This document shows positions 1-12,314 of a stretch of 64,000 nt of DNA, in pieces. How positions within the stretch are numbered: position 1 is the stretch's first letter; every line of letters starts with the position of its first letter. The DNA is taken from NCBI RefSeq assembly GCF_001640805.2, contig NC_066845.1:20834307-20898306 (forward strand), written 5' to 3'. The translations under genes were made by a program, and so were the position numbers. Below the pieces are notes generated by a model that worked only from the letters and a program-made list of their open reading frames with translations, was not told the DNA's origin and made no database searches. Source of the DNA: Lates calcarifer. Its lineage: Eukaryota; Chordata; Actinopteri; Centropomidae.

Positions 1-3000
1 GTGGCTTTCAGACCACATCCCTGGTTCAACTACTTGCCATATGCAATCATATGCATGATTGTTTTTTCAGCATTACATCCAACACTGTGAGTGTATGGCT
101 TTTATTCAAACCAGTTTTACTTCATGTGCAGCACGTGCTGTTATGAATGGCTGTGTTGCACTTTCTGTCACTGTTGCCTTCAGCTTGAGCTCCCATTCCC
201 AGTGCTTTATTATGTCCGGCCTGGCTGCATAAAGCATATCCAGTGGTAATTAAGGTCAGACAATTAGTTTCAGCCAGCCGCAGTCCTGGTGACTTAATAA
301 GTATGGACAATTATCTGAAATTAATATGATAGATACCATTGTCCTGTGCTGCTTTGCACAGTCAGATCTTGGCAGGGCTTCAGGTTATTATTACTGAGTA
401 TGCATCCACTGTATTAGTTTGAGTAATGACACTCTCCGTGCTGCTGTTACTGTTTCATCACAGAGAATGTGATTATTACTTAGTGGTGTTATGTTCCCAG
501 CTAAACATACTCTCATGGCGCTCACCAGAAGGGCCAAGGTTGATGGCATCACTGCAAGGCTTGGAGGCAGCAGGTGCTATGTGCTCAGAAAAGAAAATTC
601 ATAAATAAGCCTCTACCAGGTTTCAAACTGCTGTGAGCAAACTGCCTCTATGACTTAGATGGCACAGTTAAAATGAAGTAGAAGAATAGGAAAAACAGGG
701 CTATTGTTCTACTCTTTTCTACTGTTCTAACATTTTTATATCTGGAGATAGACACCTGAGGATTTTTAGTACAGTGTGTGGCTTCTTCAAGTAGCTTAAA
801 TCTCAGAGGAAATCAGTGTGATTATACATTCAGGTACAGATATTGAAGAGCAATTTGAACTACAGAGTTCACTGTTTTCGAACAGATTTAGCTTTTGACA
901 CCTGTTGTCAAACTGTGGTTTTACCATCTGGCACCCAGTAACATTTGAAGAGCTATTCCTTGAGGACAGCAACAAAGGTACTGAGGGACATATTGCTGCA
1001 GCTGGCTCTATCGTATAATGAGTACTGTCAGGGATTTGCAGCACTGAACTTTTGCGCCCTGATCTGTGGCGGGTCACTGTTGAGTTCATATCAATAATTC
1101 ATCTTGCAGCTCAACTCCCTTCCCTGTTATGAAACAAATCTTGTTAGGAAGTCCTGCCAACACTGTCTCCATCCAACTATCTGACTTTATGTGTAACTCT
1201 CCCTGCTTGGGCTGGAAAGGGAGTGGAGTGGGGTTTGGGAAAGATTAGCTGAGTTCATCTACATGAAGCATTCATTTGGCAGCGATGACAGGAAGGAAGG
1301 AAGGCTTGAATCTGGTGTGTGATCAGTAGCACCTAATCACATGGCAGAATGGAGTCTCCCCACAATGGCTTACTTATCCTCCCAGGGCTGGAATAGATGA
1401 GTTAATGAAAAGCAGATAGAGTGTGGCCCTTGCTCTTTATCCTTGCAGTATGGGTCCTATACAGCCTTCCTCTGGTTTATTGTGAAACAACCTGGAGCTG
1501 TCAGAGGCTCAGTGGAAACCTGGAGAGAAGAGGGCAGGGAAGTGGAACGCCATACTGGATGGGTTGCTCTGATAAGATCCAGGGAGACTCCTCTCCCTCC
1601 CCCTCAGCTGGCAGCGAGCGACAGTAACCTTTCCTGTCAATGACAGTTGCTAAAAGCAGCATGGGGATTTGGAGACATTATGTTTGACTTCTTTCAAATT
1701 AGCACCTTTTTTTTTTCTGTTGTTGTTGATGTCCTTTGCTGGCTGTGCTCATCAAGGTGGCAGCCATCAACCAATCATGGTGAATAATTACATGCTTGAG
1801 GATCCTGAGCACACAACGAACATTCTGTAAACAATTTGCATAATGCTCAGGTATTCATAAAACCTCAAAAAACAAGTTAAGACATGAACAAATCAATTGC
1901 ACCACTTGACTCTCCTTACAGGAGACTTCAAACATCTCAGGCCTTGATCACACTGCTCCAGTTTAAACGAGATCCATGCACCAGAGTAAAACAGGTCTAA
2001 CAGTTCCCTTTATATTAGCGTGCTAATGAGGTCCCAGTGTGATACTTTTTAATGAAACCATCCAGGAGGCCAATTGTCCATAGCTAATTATCATATGCTA
2101 ATTGGCACACCAAAGTGCAGAAAGAGGACTGATTTTGTTTGTCTGCACCTCTCATTTCTTATTTCTCTCTGTGCGTGCATTGTATCAAAAGTGCTTAATG
2201 AGTGTAATTATGGCTAAAAGACAGCGCATCTCAGATGTTTCTTTAATATGATTATCACACAGCACTGACTTTAAACAAGGAACTGCATGTGGGTGTATAA
2301 TTTGGAAATGTACAAAATGTTGACATCAAGCTAAGTAATAACCCTGTGTACCTCATGGAAAACAATAACGTTGACTGTTCTCCAGTCAAACTGAAGCATG
2401 ATTATTATTTTGATCACTTGCTCTGTCTGTGGTGGTCTTGATAAGCCAGGTGTAACAAATTCTTCTTGCAATATTGCACATTATCATCATTTGCCACCCC
2501 TGGCGCTCCGAAGTATGAAATAAGGTGAAGAAGAAATCTCCGATAGATCCCACTGATGTGAGAAAGAATGAACTCTGATGAATAGCACCGTATCGAATTA
2601 TGCTCAAGTAAAAGAAAACACTGGGTGGCACTTGGCAATGGACCATATTGGTTAAGTTCTGGTTCAGTGTGCCAGAAAATGGGACAGGGAGTACAAACAA
2701 ATACAAACAACTGCTGTTGCTTTAGAGATTGTGACTGACCAGTTCTGCAAACTGAATGTAGCAACAGGTTCTGGTTCAGTACACAACACAAAAGCCTGGT
2801 CCTGCTGGAAACATGTGAGGAAAGCTGCTCTAGTGAGAAATACAACATCAAGATTGGCCTGTCATGGCACTGAGGTGGAAATAATCAAACTGGGATTCAC
2901 ACTGTGTCAAAGGGATGCTTGACAAGCTAACCAAACAGCACAGACCAATGGATAATATCACATGACACCCATTTGTATATGGTCCATATATTTTTACATG

Positions 3001-5182
3001 AAAATCCATACCATTCCCATGACTCCACTCTGTCTGAGCATATACACATGTCCAGATTCTATTTTGCTCATTTAGGTGGTCATTAGGCTTGTGACAATTA
3101 GCTATGGACGATGAAGCCTGGAGGTAGGACAGAGGTATCATGCTGGATCCCCATTAGCTCACTGGTGAAGGGTCATTAGACAGAGTGCGACGGGAGCCAC
3201 ACCAGTTGTTTGCTGCACAGCAATGCACATCACAGGAGGACTGGGGTCGACTCTGGTGGCTGATAGACTTTCCACACTCAGTGATTGGGGATATTTCAAT
3301 GTTAATGATTATGGCACACAGCAATTCTTGCAAAAAGCCATTAGAAGACTCAGGCAATGCTTGCTGAATTGTTCCTCTTATCCAGTGAGCAATTCCCTGC
3401 AGTTACTGCGCACAATGATTTCTGAAAGGTTTCTTCCTAGGCTGTTGAACAATGTGAAGTCATAAGATAATGTCAGAGATTGAACTAATGGCCATGTCTG
3501 ATTTGAAGCTTTTATATTGAGAAGCAAGAGGGATTCTTTGTTTCTTTACGAAGTGTGACAGCTCATTGAATCACAGGAGTCAACATGCAGTACATCATTG
3601 CTCAATTACATTACTAGACGTATGTGAATTACCTTTTACTGCAGTAAAATGTATTAAGCTAAAAATAGAATGGAGACTTGCAAAAGTGCGTTGGATATTT
3701 GGGAAAACTAATGACCCATGCTGCCCCCAATGAGCATGCTCATTTAAACCCTGAGAAATGTTGTCAGTGTGCTTGTTCCCCACAGCAACACAGGCTTGTA
3801 TTGGCTTGATGGATGGCAGCTTTTCATTGGCAATCTATCATGTCATGTCAATACATTCCAGGAAAGAAAATATGTTCATATTTAGATAGCTATGTGTAAT
3901 TAAGTTTTATTGTGTATTGTCTGTTGAGGAACGTGGCAGCAGACCATGATGATTTTGCCATCTCCTGAACCTCAGGAAACCTGTCTCCATGGTTCCCATT
4001 TCCTTCCTCCAGCTAGCATTGTACCTATGCATCCACCTAGACCCACTGTATGTGCAGCTTCTAAGATCATATTGACTGGCCAATCTGAGAGAAAGGCAGA
4101 ATTTCAAACAGGTTCCTGAAAACCGGAGGCTAAAATCATCCATCACCCTGAGCTGTTTCAAATGCAGACATCAAAAAAGGTACCTTATGGATTGATCTTG
4201 GTGATCATATAATGGATTTCACCAGTGCCAGACTGACGGCTGTAATGGGTTTCTATGCTGGCTGCCTATCGGAAGTCTGTCAGTTGCACTGGCTCTCCAT
4301 GGAGTGCTCCATACATGCCAGAGGCTCTTCATACCTGCCCTTGGGGAACCATATACTAAATTGACTTCAGAAGCACTCAAGGAAAGAAGAGAAAGAAACA
4401 TCAGCAACTCCTGTAGGCAGAAAAATACTACATCTTGACATCTTTTTGTAATTCATATCTACCTTGCACAGATGCCGTTATGTCCATTTTTTGCTTTGCT
4501 CAATATTTGCAGCAGACACTCTATGTTCTCAAAACTCCCCACAGAAAATGGCCATATTTAATAATTTACTCTCAATTTGATACAGAATGTTCATTGAGTC
4601 AACAGCAGATAACTGCAGGCTGTTTTGCATTATAATGAATTAGTTACATGTGAATCAAATTAAGCAAATGGAGCACATGACAGAATTATGTGAATACTGT
4701 TCTTGAGATGGAACAATTTCCTTTGCAACTCTAATGACTGATTTTCCAGTTAAGTGAACGCCTGGTGCATTTGTCCTGTTAACTGACAGTAACCCGTCAT
4801 TGGCGGCACTTAATCTAGACGAGGACAGAGCACAGCTTTCAATTAACTTGTCAAATAAGCCGAGTGACACATCCATCATGTGTTTGGCTCTGGCACACTG
4901 CAGTTTTTTTTTCTTCTCACTAAAAAATTCAAACAGCAAATTATGTTTCTTACCACAATGCTGGGGCACAATATGCATTTATCTATGGTAAGAAAATAAG
5001 TCTCACCAGTATATTTCTCTTTATAAGGTGTAGGCACAATATCATGATCATGTTTTGTGTGCCTAATTCTTTCATTTGCAGCCTTGGAACATGCAGTTAC
5101 ACATTTTTTGAAGGCCATAAAATGAGCACAGCTTCACACTGCAGAGGTAATTACACTAGATATTTTCCCTCTGTGACTAATT

Positions 5183-5220
5183 GCATCAATCATGTACATC
5201 ATCATGCATCAATCATGTAC
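5183..5220. repeat. Short tandem duplication, 15 bp repeated at 23-bp spacing
   Basis: The 15-mer GCATCAATCATGTAC occurs at 5183-5197 and again at 5206-5220, separated by eight bases. Two identical copies this close suggest a small local duplication. Each copy holds a TGATTG/CAATCA core similar to PBX- or HOX-type sites, but no function can be shown. Confidence 0.6.
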
Positions 5221-8200
5221 CTGGAGGAGACAGCACTTTCGATTCCCAGTGCAGCTGATTACTGCACGCAGAGACTCAGCAGACAGCTCTGCTCTGTCCA
5301 GCTGGACTGCAAAGCTGGCAGCCTAGATCAGGGAGCACTGCCTCCTTCCATAACAGCTCACATCTTCTGCTTTCAACCAATCAGATTGACCCTGACTTGG
5401 CAGCAGAGGGGTTCATCTCTCATGTTGAGATGGATAGCATCCCCTGGAAATCTGTGGATGTGTGTGTCCTTAGCATCCAGACGAGACAGGACTTATCAAC
5501 AGCCTCGGCATCAAAGTGTCAACGCCATATTGTAGCACGGCTGCCACCATTCAGATTTGGTTGGTGGTGGGAAAAAAAGATGAGCAATAAGGTCTTGGCC
5601 TGAGGAATATAATAAGAGATGAGCTAAATAAATAAGTGGAGGTGCTGGGATATTAATATTGCCAGAAGTCAGCGGTTCAGGCTGGCTCACTGACATACAG
5701 CGCAGCTGAGCCGCAATTAGATCCACTCATCCGCTTTGCCTCAGTTCTGTATGGATTCAGAGCAATCAGGAGCACCTGCTGAGACAAACTGGGAGGATAA
5801 CAAAGTTTTATCTAATACCTGAGACTTTATTTGAAAAACTGCTTGCTTGACTGCTTGACTGTCTGCTGGAGGATAAAACCAAGTTGTCTTACATTAATAT
5901 GACATGGCTACTGCAGCAACCCTGCTTTCTACACACTTAGAGCAAATAAACCTCCATCTAGATGCTACTGCACTAATTAGCAGACATGCTGCCACACGCA
6001 GACCTTGCCACACATGACCAAAGCCTTGAACTGCTGATGGTGGTGTGACTGCCTTAATTAGTCAATTACATAAATCAATAAAACTTTTTTTGTCTGTACT
6101 TTTTTTTTCTTTTTAAGACCAGGCTGCCTGGTCTTTACATCTGGGATTTTAACTAAACTAGAACATGAAACTGCATGATCTCAAATGACTGAGCTCAAAT
6201 CACAGTCAAAAGTTATGCTTCATGTCAACACATCCATGGCTGACTAACTAAATAGGACAGATGAAAACAACACACACTCCAGTTGGTTATCATCAGAATC
6301 AACACAGACAGACTGGAGTGATTTGAGGAGGAGATTTTTGAGAACTGGGGAGAAAACTGGGGAGAGAAGAGAGATGTCAGGCAAAGATATGGTGTAATAT
6401 TAAAGTGACAGGTGTTATAAAAACAATGACAAGTTAGTTATTTATATTTTACCTGCATATTAGGCCTGCACAAGAAAAGGGTCACCAGCAACAGTGGAGG
6501 ATATCATTATCTCTGATGCCCATTATAAATAAAAATCCATACATTTTTAACACAGGGTTCAAGTTGTAGCTCACAGAAATACACAGCAACAATACACATC
6601 CTGTTTACATCCTCTAAAGCATTATGGGAACCAAACAGCAGAAGAAAAAAAAAAAGGAACAGAGGGATGGGGTGAGGGGTTACAGTTGTCTTGATATTGT
6701 CTGAGAGACAGTGTCAGTCTTTGAAGACCCCTGTTATAACCAGTGCTGGTTACTCACTGAGTACTTTAGTGAGTGTACCATGTACTACTGACAAGGGCCT
6801 GGATTTTGGCTTATACTGTGCTGTGAAACCTGTCTGCCAGTCACACTGAGAGCAGAAATAGCATGGAGTCACTTTTCACAAATGATGTGCAGGTACCTCC
6901 TAGGGTTAAATTACAATATTTTAAGGATTATACGCCTACCAATATTTTTGTGTGAAACAGGGTTTTTGAATCTCTCTCTTTTTTTTTTTCATGTTCAGTA
7001 GCTTTCAATCTGACTGCTTCCACACCAAAATCTATTCATTTAGAACATCATGGAGCAATACAAAATCTCAGTTTGAAACCAAGGGCGATAATAACTGTCT
7101 GGGTAAAAATATCAATGCCATTTTATTTCTAAATCTATCTCAAGTCTAAAAATTTTGATATTGATCTTTGACAAATGTGGATTTATTTATTTTTTTTCTT
7201 TTAGCAGGTAAGAACAAGTCCCGATACCAGCAGTAGGTGTTTTTGTACATTTTGGATTTAGGATATACAAGGGCAAGGAAGAACTTGACAAATGCTGAAG
7301 TTGTCTCTGTACAGTTTGGTGCTGAAAGGCTGCAGTGACACAGCAAACCTCTGAAATCAATTTACAAGAGACCGCTCGGATATACCACAGTCACCGCCAC
7401 AACCACTATAGCATGGGAGAGCATTTAAACATTAGCTCCATGTGTGAGTTTCTAATCAAAATACCACACAATAGGCCCCTTGCCCCCAACCAGGTTAATC
7501 CAGCCATGCCCAGATTCATGCAAATTTGAGTGTAATTTGATATCTTTTGGGAAAGGGCTTCCCACAGGCAACAATTAAAGTACTGATGAATCAAGCCAAT
7601 CCATCATATCCATCTTAACAGAGCTAGATGACCAGCTGTAGTTAGCCAGACATATCAGCAAACACATCAGTCTGGACCCAGTAGACAGAGCACGATTTAC
7701 AGTCAGAGAAACAGCACTTCATATTTTTTTATTGAGTGTCAGTATGAATCCAATTGTTAGCTTTGTAATTTGATGAAGCAGTGACACCAGAGCCCACTGT
7801 ATTCTCAAAATTGAATAGATTCCTGAAGGAGAGCAGGCTGCCTGCTGTCCCGAGAACTGAGAAGGATGAGGTCTGTAACACAAACTCTCTTTGGTCTGAA
7901 AAATGACTGAAAGATGAATCTTTGGTGGGCAGCACAAGCTGTTAAAGTAGCGCCATTAGAGTAATAATCTCCCATTGCAGGACCTTCTGGAGCCTTTGAC
8001 ACCTCCTCTTCCTCATTATCCCCTCGCTGATTTTCTCTGGTGGTGGTCCACGGGGTCCACATCCTTCTCGCTAAATTAGGAGACTTGGGATATCTTTGAG
8101 CCAATTCAGCTTTGATGTTTCATTTTAAAAGAGCCAAAGAGGAAGTGACATCCCAGTAGAGAATATTATGCTAATCTAGAAAATGTTAATTAGGCCCAAA

Positions 8201-8518
8201 GGGTTAATTTCTTCTGCTTTATCAACGCTATACTTTAATCTGTCTCTCAGTTAAAATGCTTATACTGGAGAATGCTTAGAAATAATCAGTGTTTCAAATT
8301 TTGAAACATTACTTTTCCTTCCTTTCAGCTAAAAGTTAATCCTCCTCCGTCTTTGAAATGTAATTGGTGCAATCCCACAGCCAAGGAGCTCTCTCATCAA
8401 GCCACAGAATACCATAATCTTCTTTAACTTATCACATAAATTAAACTGCATGACTTCCTGTATATTGCAAACTACGTTATTTGTTCTACAAAGCAGATTA
8501 ACAGAGGGTCAACTACAA

Positions 8519-8522
<4 letters not shown>

Positions 8523-8591
<69 letters not shown>

Positions 8592-8602
8592 TATATATAT
8601 AT
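8523..8602. repeat. Compound microsatellite (AT)n-(AC)n-(AT)n
   Basis: A pure AT run of about 52 bases is followed by about 16 bases of AC and a second short AT run. The plus-strand frame across it translates to alternating Ile-Tyr and then His-Thr residues, which is a repeat artefact rather than a protein. Confidence 0.97.
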
Positions 8603-11431
8603 ACCCCATATATACGCCATCATGTTGGATTGATTCAGACACCAACAACTTAATTACATTTCATTCACTGAATTCTCTGCTGACATGCAACAAACAATAC
8701 CTAAATGAATGATAATTACTTTATATATACCAAGGGTGCTATTCCTATCTTGCAAATTTTCTCTGTACACGGGGAAATAATGAAGGAAACTCTTCTCAGC
8801 ACAATGTCAATGGCAAACAAGCATGTACCTGCAAAGTCAACGGGGGCCATTGCATGTGAAATGCTTGATTTGAGCTTGATACAGCACTGTGCACACTTGA
8901 GGGCGAATTTGGCTCATAGCTCATTTGAAGAAAACCAATGAGTGCTCTCAGACAAAATGTATCGTCCCCTACAGACTTGTCCATTCACCTGCACATTTAA
9001 CATAAAGCCAGTGTCTCCCTTCTTGCCATTTCATTAGTGTTAATTCCCCCCAGCCTCGGGGATATGGGAGGAACGTCAAAGCACAGGGCCACTTTTTTGC
9101 TAAGATGCAGAGAAGAATGAACAGCTCTCACTACTCATACTGAGTGATGAACAATGTCCTGGCATGGCAGGTAACGGTTATGTATCACCCTTCCTCCTGT
9201 ATGTGACACATTGAAATGATAGGCGTTACGGCAGGGAGTGATGGATTCTGCAGTGTAGCAGAAGCTTACGTGCAAAGGTTGAATTGTAGAGCAGGAATTC
9301 ATCTCAAGGTTGGTCTAAAAGTAAAATTAAAGGGGTGTGGAGCTTGACTATCTCAAGGTTATGTTCACATTAATTCATTTCCCAAGGTCTTGTTTTTAAG
9401 CTGTGTTAAATGGCACCATCTACAAAGGCAGAATTAAAGGGCAAAATAATTATTCGGCATAACCGGTTCTTTAAATTTTACAGCTGAGTTTATGTACTGC
9501 GGTGTCTTTGCAGAACTGTATTCCTATTGTTAGTAATTGAAAGAAGCACACTCTTGAATGTCCTAGAGAGAAAGAAAACCAAGAGAAACTTATAAACTTC
9601 AGGTCAGATGTTTCACACAGCAACATACCTTACTCACACACACAGCCAGTGACACTGATTTTGCGCACATCTTTTCAAATCTGAAGGACGCAAAGGGATT
9701 TTAAAAAGTACATGAAAATTCAATGGAAAGATTTGTGCAGCAGTAAAAGAGAAGGTCAACTGTGTTATAATACCAAATTATTTCACACAGCCAATGAAAA
9801 CAAAATTCACAGTTTTATTGGTTTGGAATAATTCACACTGGCATTAGAGCACAGAGAAACTGTTAGACATTTCAATCTATTAAGGTAGCTGATATAAAAA
9901 GAGACAAAAGAAGGTGCAGCCAGAGCACACAGTATACAGTGTGGGAGGGTCTGAGCTGCCTTTGTCTGCCATACTGGTCATCACTGCATCTACTGAACAC
10001 CCAGCCGACCAAGCACACCTCTCCCACTTCTAAATCCAGACATGGAATGCGCTTTCATCCATTAAAAATGATGACTGAGGGAACCAAACAGCCCCTTTTT
10101 CACCACTGCTGCCTAACACTGTAATATGGTTAAGTGGACATAATTTGCACCTGTCTCTTCCTGTCAATTTCTAAAGAGGGATGGAGTTGCACTCAAGCAT
10201 AGAAGGAAGCACCTCACAGCTTAGACTCTGGACCCCCCCGCCCCCCAATTTCTCTCTCTGCAGCACTCAGTGGTAATGTAGTGGGGGGGGGGTTGGAAGT
10301 TGGAGAATTTATTCACATTCAATTGCATCAAAGAGGAAAACCAGCTCTGCAGATGCTCCTGCTTTAATGTCACTTCACTTCGCTTCACTTCGCAGCCTAA
10401 TTACTTGACTTGGCCATTTTCTCCAGACCTGTCTTCAGATCCAAGAAGAACATCTATTTAGACATCATCAGTGAAGAAATCATTTTCACTTCCAGACCTC
10501 CAGGCTGTGGGAATTTAACCCAACTGTATACAAAGATGCTGCATTATTACTGCCAACCTCAGCCTTAGGGATTGGACCGTAGCCTTTGCGCTTTTTAGGT
10601 ACACAGATCCCTATCCCCCCTAATTGATTTTCCCTGACTCTTTAGATGCAGAGCCAGGAACAGTGTAACACAGAAAGGCAGCTGATAATGTTAATTAGGA
10701 GTAACTGTTCCTGGATTAGTGATAAAAGCTAAGAAACCACTTACACACAAAATGCATAAGCCAATACACAGAGTACAATCCATTAACTAAGTAATGCAAC
10801 ATAAAGGAGCATTTGCTCATGTAATGTTTATCTTGACAATTAAACTCCTTCCACTGTCCTAAGAATTGGAATATCCCAGAGCAGCTACATCATAATAAGT
10901 TGTCTTCTCCACAGTATAACATCCCATGTTAATTACTCTATATGTTCATCAGTTTCCACAGCGAAAAAAGAGATTATTTTCTATGCCACTTGGTCATAAT
11001 CAGCTTAATTAATGCTATAATCACACAATGTTACAATTACTGTTCGCACAGCACTTAATCGCAGATTGGAGTTTTAGGTATCCAAATATCTCTCAGAGGC
11101 AGAGCTGCTCTGGAGGCAGAATTAATGATTATAATAAGTTCTTTTAGTTAAACCTCAATGGGGGCAATCAAGAAAGCACAGCTTTTAAGAGCAAGATGAT
11201 GAAAAAAATATACACAGTATACAAGACAATGACATGTATGCACTTCAGGTGATGTACAATAATCAGGACTGCCTAAAAGTACTGAGGTACTGAAGGTACA
11301 TAAAGAGCCCAAGTCCTGACATCACCTCCTACCTAGCCGCTTTTTTACTAGCATCTGGAACAAAGTCAAGTCTCTCAATGAGGTTTTCTTTTCCTGGACT
11401 TTACAATCCATATTTAAAGATAAATGAGTAT

Positions 11432-12309
11432 TGTGACGGAGCGGCTCCGTCACTGACGGCGGGGAGCGCACACACATGTACCGGCATACATACACGCACA
11501 CACATAAAACTTCTGATCCATCCCGTTTTCCCCAGTTAACAAACTTTCCAATCAGTCAGTCATGTTCCCATTCTTGTTGAAGTAGAGCGACCAGGGGTGC
11601 ACACTTGGTAGTTCTATGTCTCTTCAAACATACATTTACACATGTTACTCACCGGCGGCATATCAGTCGTTCCGGTTGCGGAGCATGAGGCGGCAAAACG
11701 GGGACATAGCATTTGCCGCTATTATATGCCATGTTCTCGCGGGGTTTCGGGGTCATGTGACCAATCTGATATATGTATTTCTGGTCTTCGTTTATTTTCT
11801 CTGAAATTTTCCAGTCCTGCATTGTGGATGAAAGGAACTGCATTTATAAAAACACAGTTAATTTTTGTTTAATTTATATTTGTGTTGTGGAGCCTTTAGA
11901 GGCATTGTTAGGGGAAAAAATGTGTTTTCCTATTAATTCTGGAGCCTGGAAGGAGGGGCTATGGGTTTATAAGGGGCTGCTGTGGCCCAGGGAAGGAAGT
12001 GCTGGTTTGGTTACAGAGGAGGTAACAACCTCCTCTCATGCTTACTGAGTTACTGTAGAACTCTATTCAGCTTAACTTTTTCTTGATGTTTTTTTTTTGC
12101 ATTGTTTCTTTGGTTGGTACTAATTTTCGCACTGTAAAAAAATTATCACTACTTGCACTTTGGGGGGGGCCGGCAAAATAAAGCATATAAGAGCACCATA
12201 TTATCTTCTGACTACGCCTGTGAGTTTTTCCCGGGATTTTTCTTTTTTTCTTTCCCTTACCTCCACCATTTTTGGATTTTGGGGAGGTTTAAGAAAGAAC
12301 CCCGTGACA
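11432..12309 (+). mobile_element. Solo LTR of an LTR retrotransposon, 878 bp, with 5-bp target duplication
   Basis: The element begins TGTGACGGAG and ends CCGTGACA, the TG...CA boundaries expected of an LTR. It is flanked by a perfect direct repeat AGTAT at 11427-11431 and 12310-12314. Inside, in plus orientation, are a TATA-like TTTATAAGG at 11966-11974 and a polyadenylation signal AATAAA at 12177-12182, which fits a U3-R-U5 order. It is richer in CpG than its flanks, mainly at 11433-11760. No gag or pol sequence adjoins it, so it is best explained as a solo LTR left by recombination between the two LTRs of a full element. Superfamily (Gypsy-, BEL- or ERV-like) cannot be settled from the LTR alone. 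Open frames inside (such as 11773-12048) look incidental. Confidence 0.82.
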
Positions 12310-12314
12310 AGTAT

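Larger units (their letters stand above)
1..11431. other. Non-coding region, probable intron or gene desert; no gene recognised
   Basis: No open frame here resembles a known protein; the longest (163 codons, 5044-5535, plus strand) has no recognisable domain. The sequence is AT-rich and, apart from one AT/AC microsatellite near 8.5 kb, shows few obvious transposon copies. Several blocks (about 2010-2280, 5600-5740, 7940-8280, 8990-9250, 10840-11170) contain many TAATTA, ATGCTAAT and ATTAAT motifs of the kind often found in vertebrate conserved non-coding elements; that is an inference from appearance only. If the minus-strand exon at 36002-36086 is real, this stretch probably lies in its first intron. 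Positions 1-2000 show nothing else. Confidence 0.5.

Noticed and set aside
5183..5220. Possible CRISPR-like repeat
   Set aside because: Only two copies at short spacing in a vertebrate-type genome; a simple duplication explains it.
5044..5535. 163-codon plus-strand open frame
   Set aside because: No recognisable domain and no protein-like pattern; a frame of this length is plausible by chance in 64 kb.
8450..8653. Plus-strand frame with Ile-Tyr repeats
   Set aside because: It is a translation of the AT/AC microsatellite.
11616..12048. Overlapping open frames at 11.6-12.0 kb
   Set aside because: They fall inside the solo LTR and have no gag, pol or env features.
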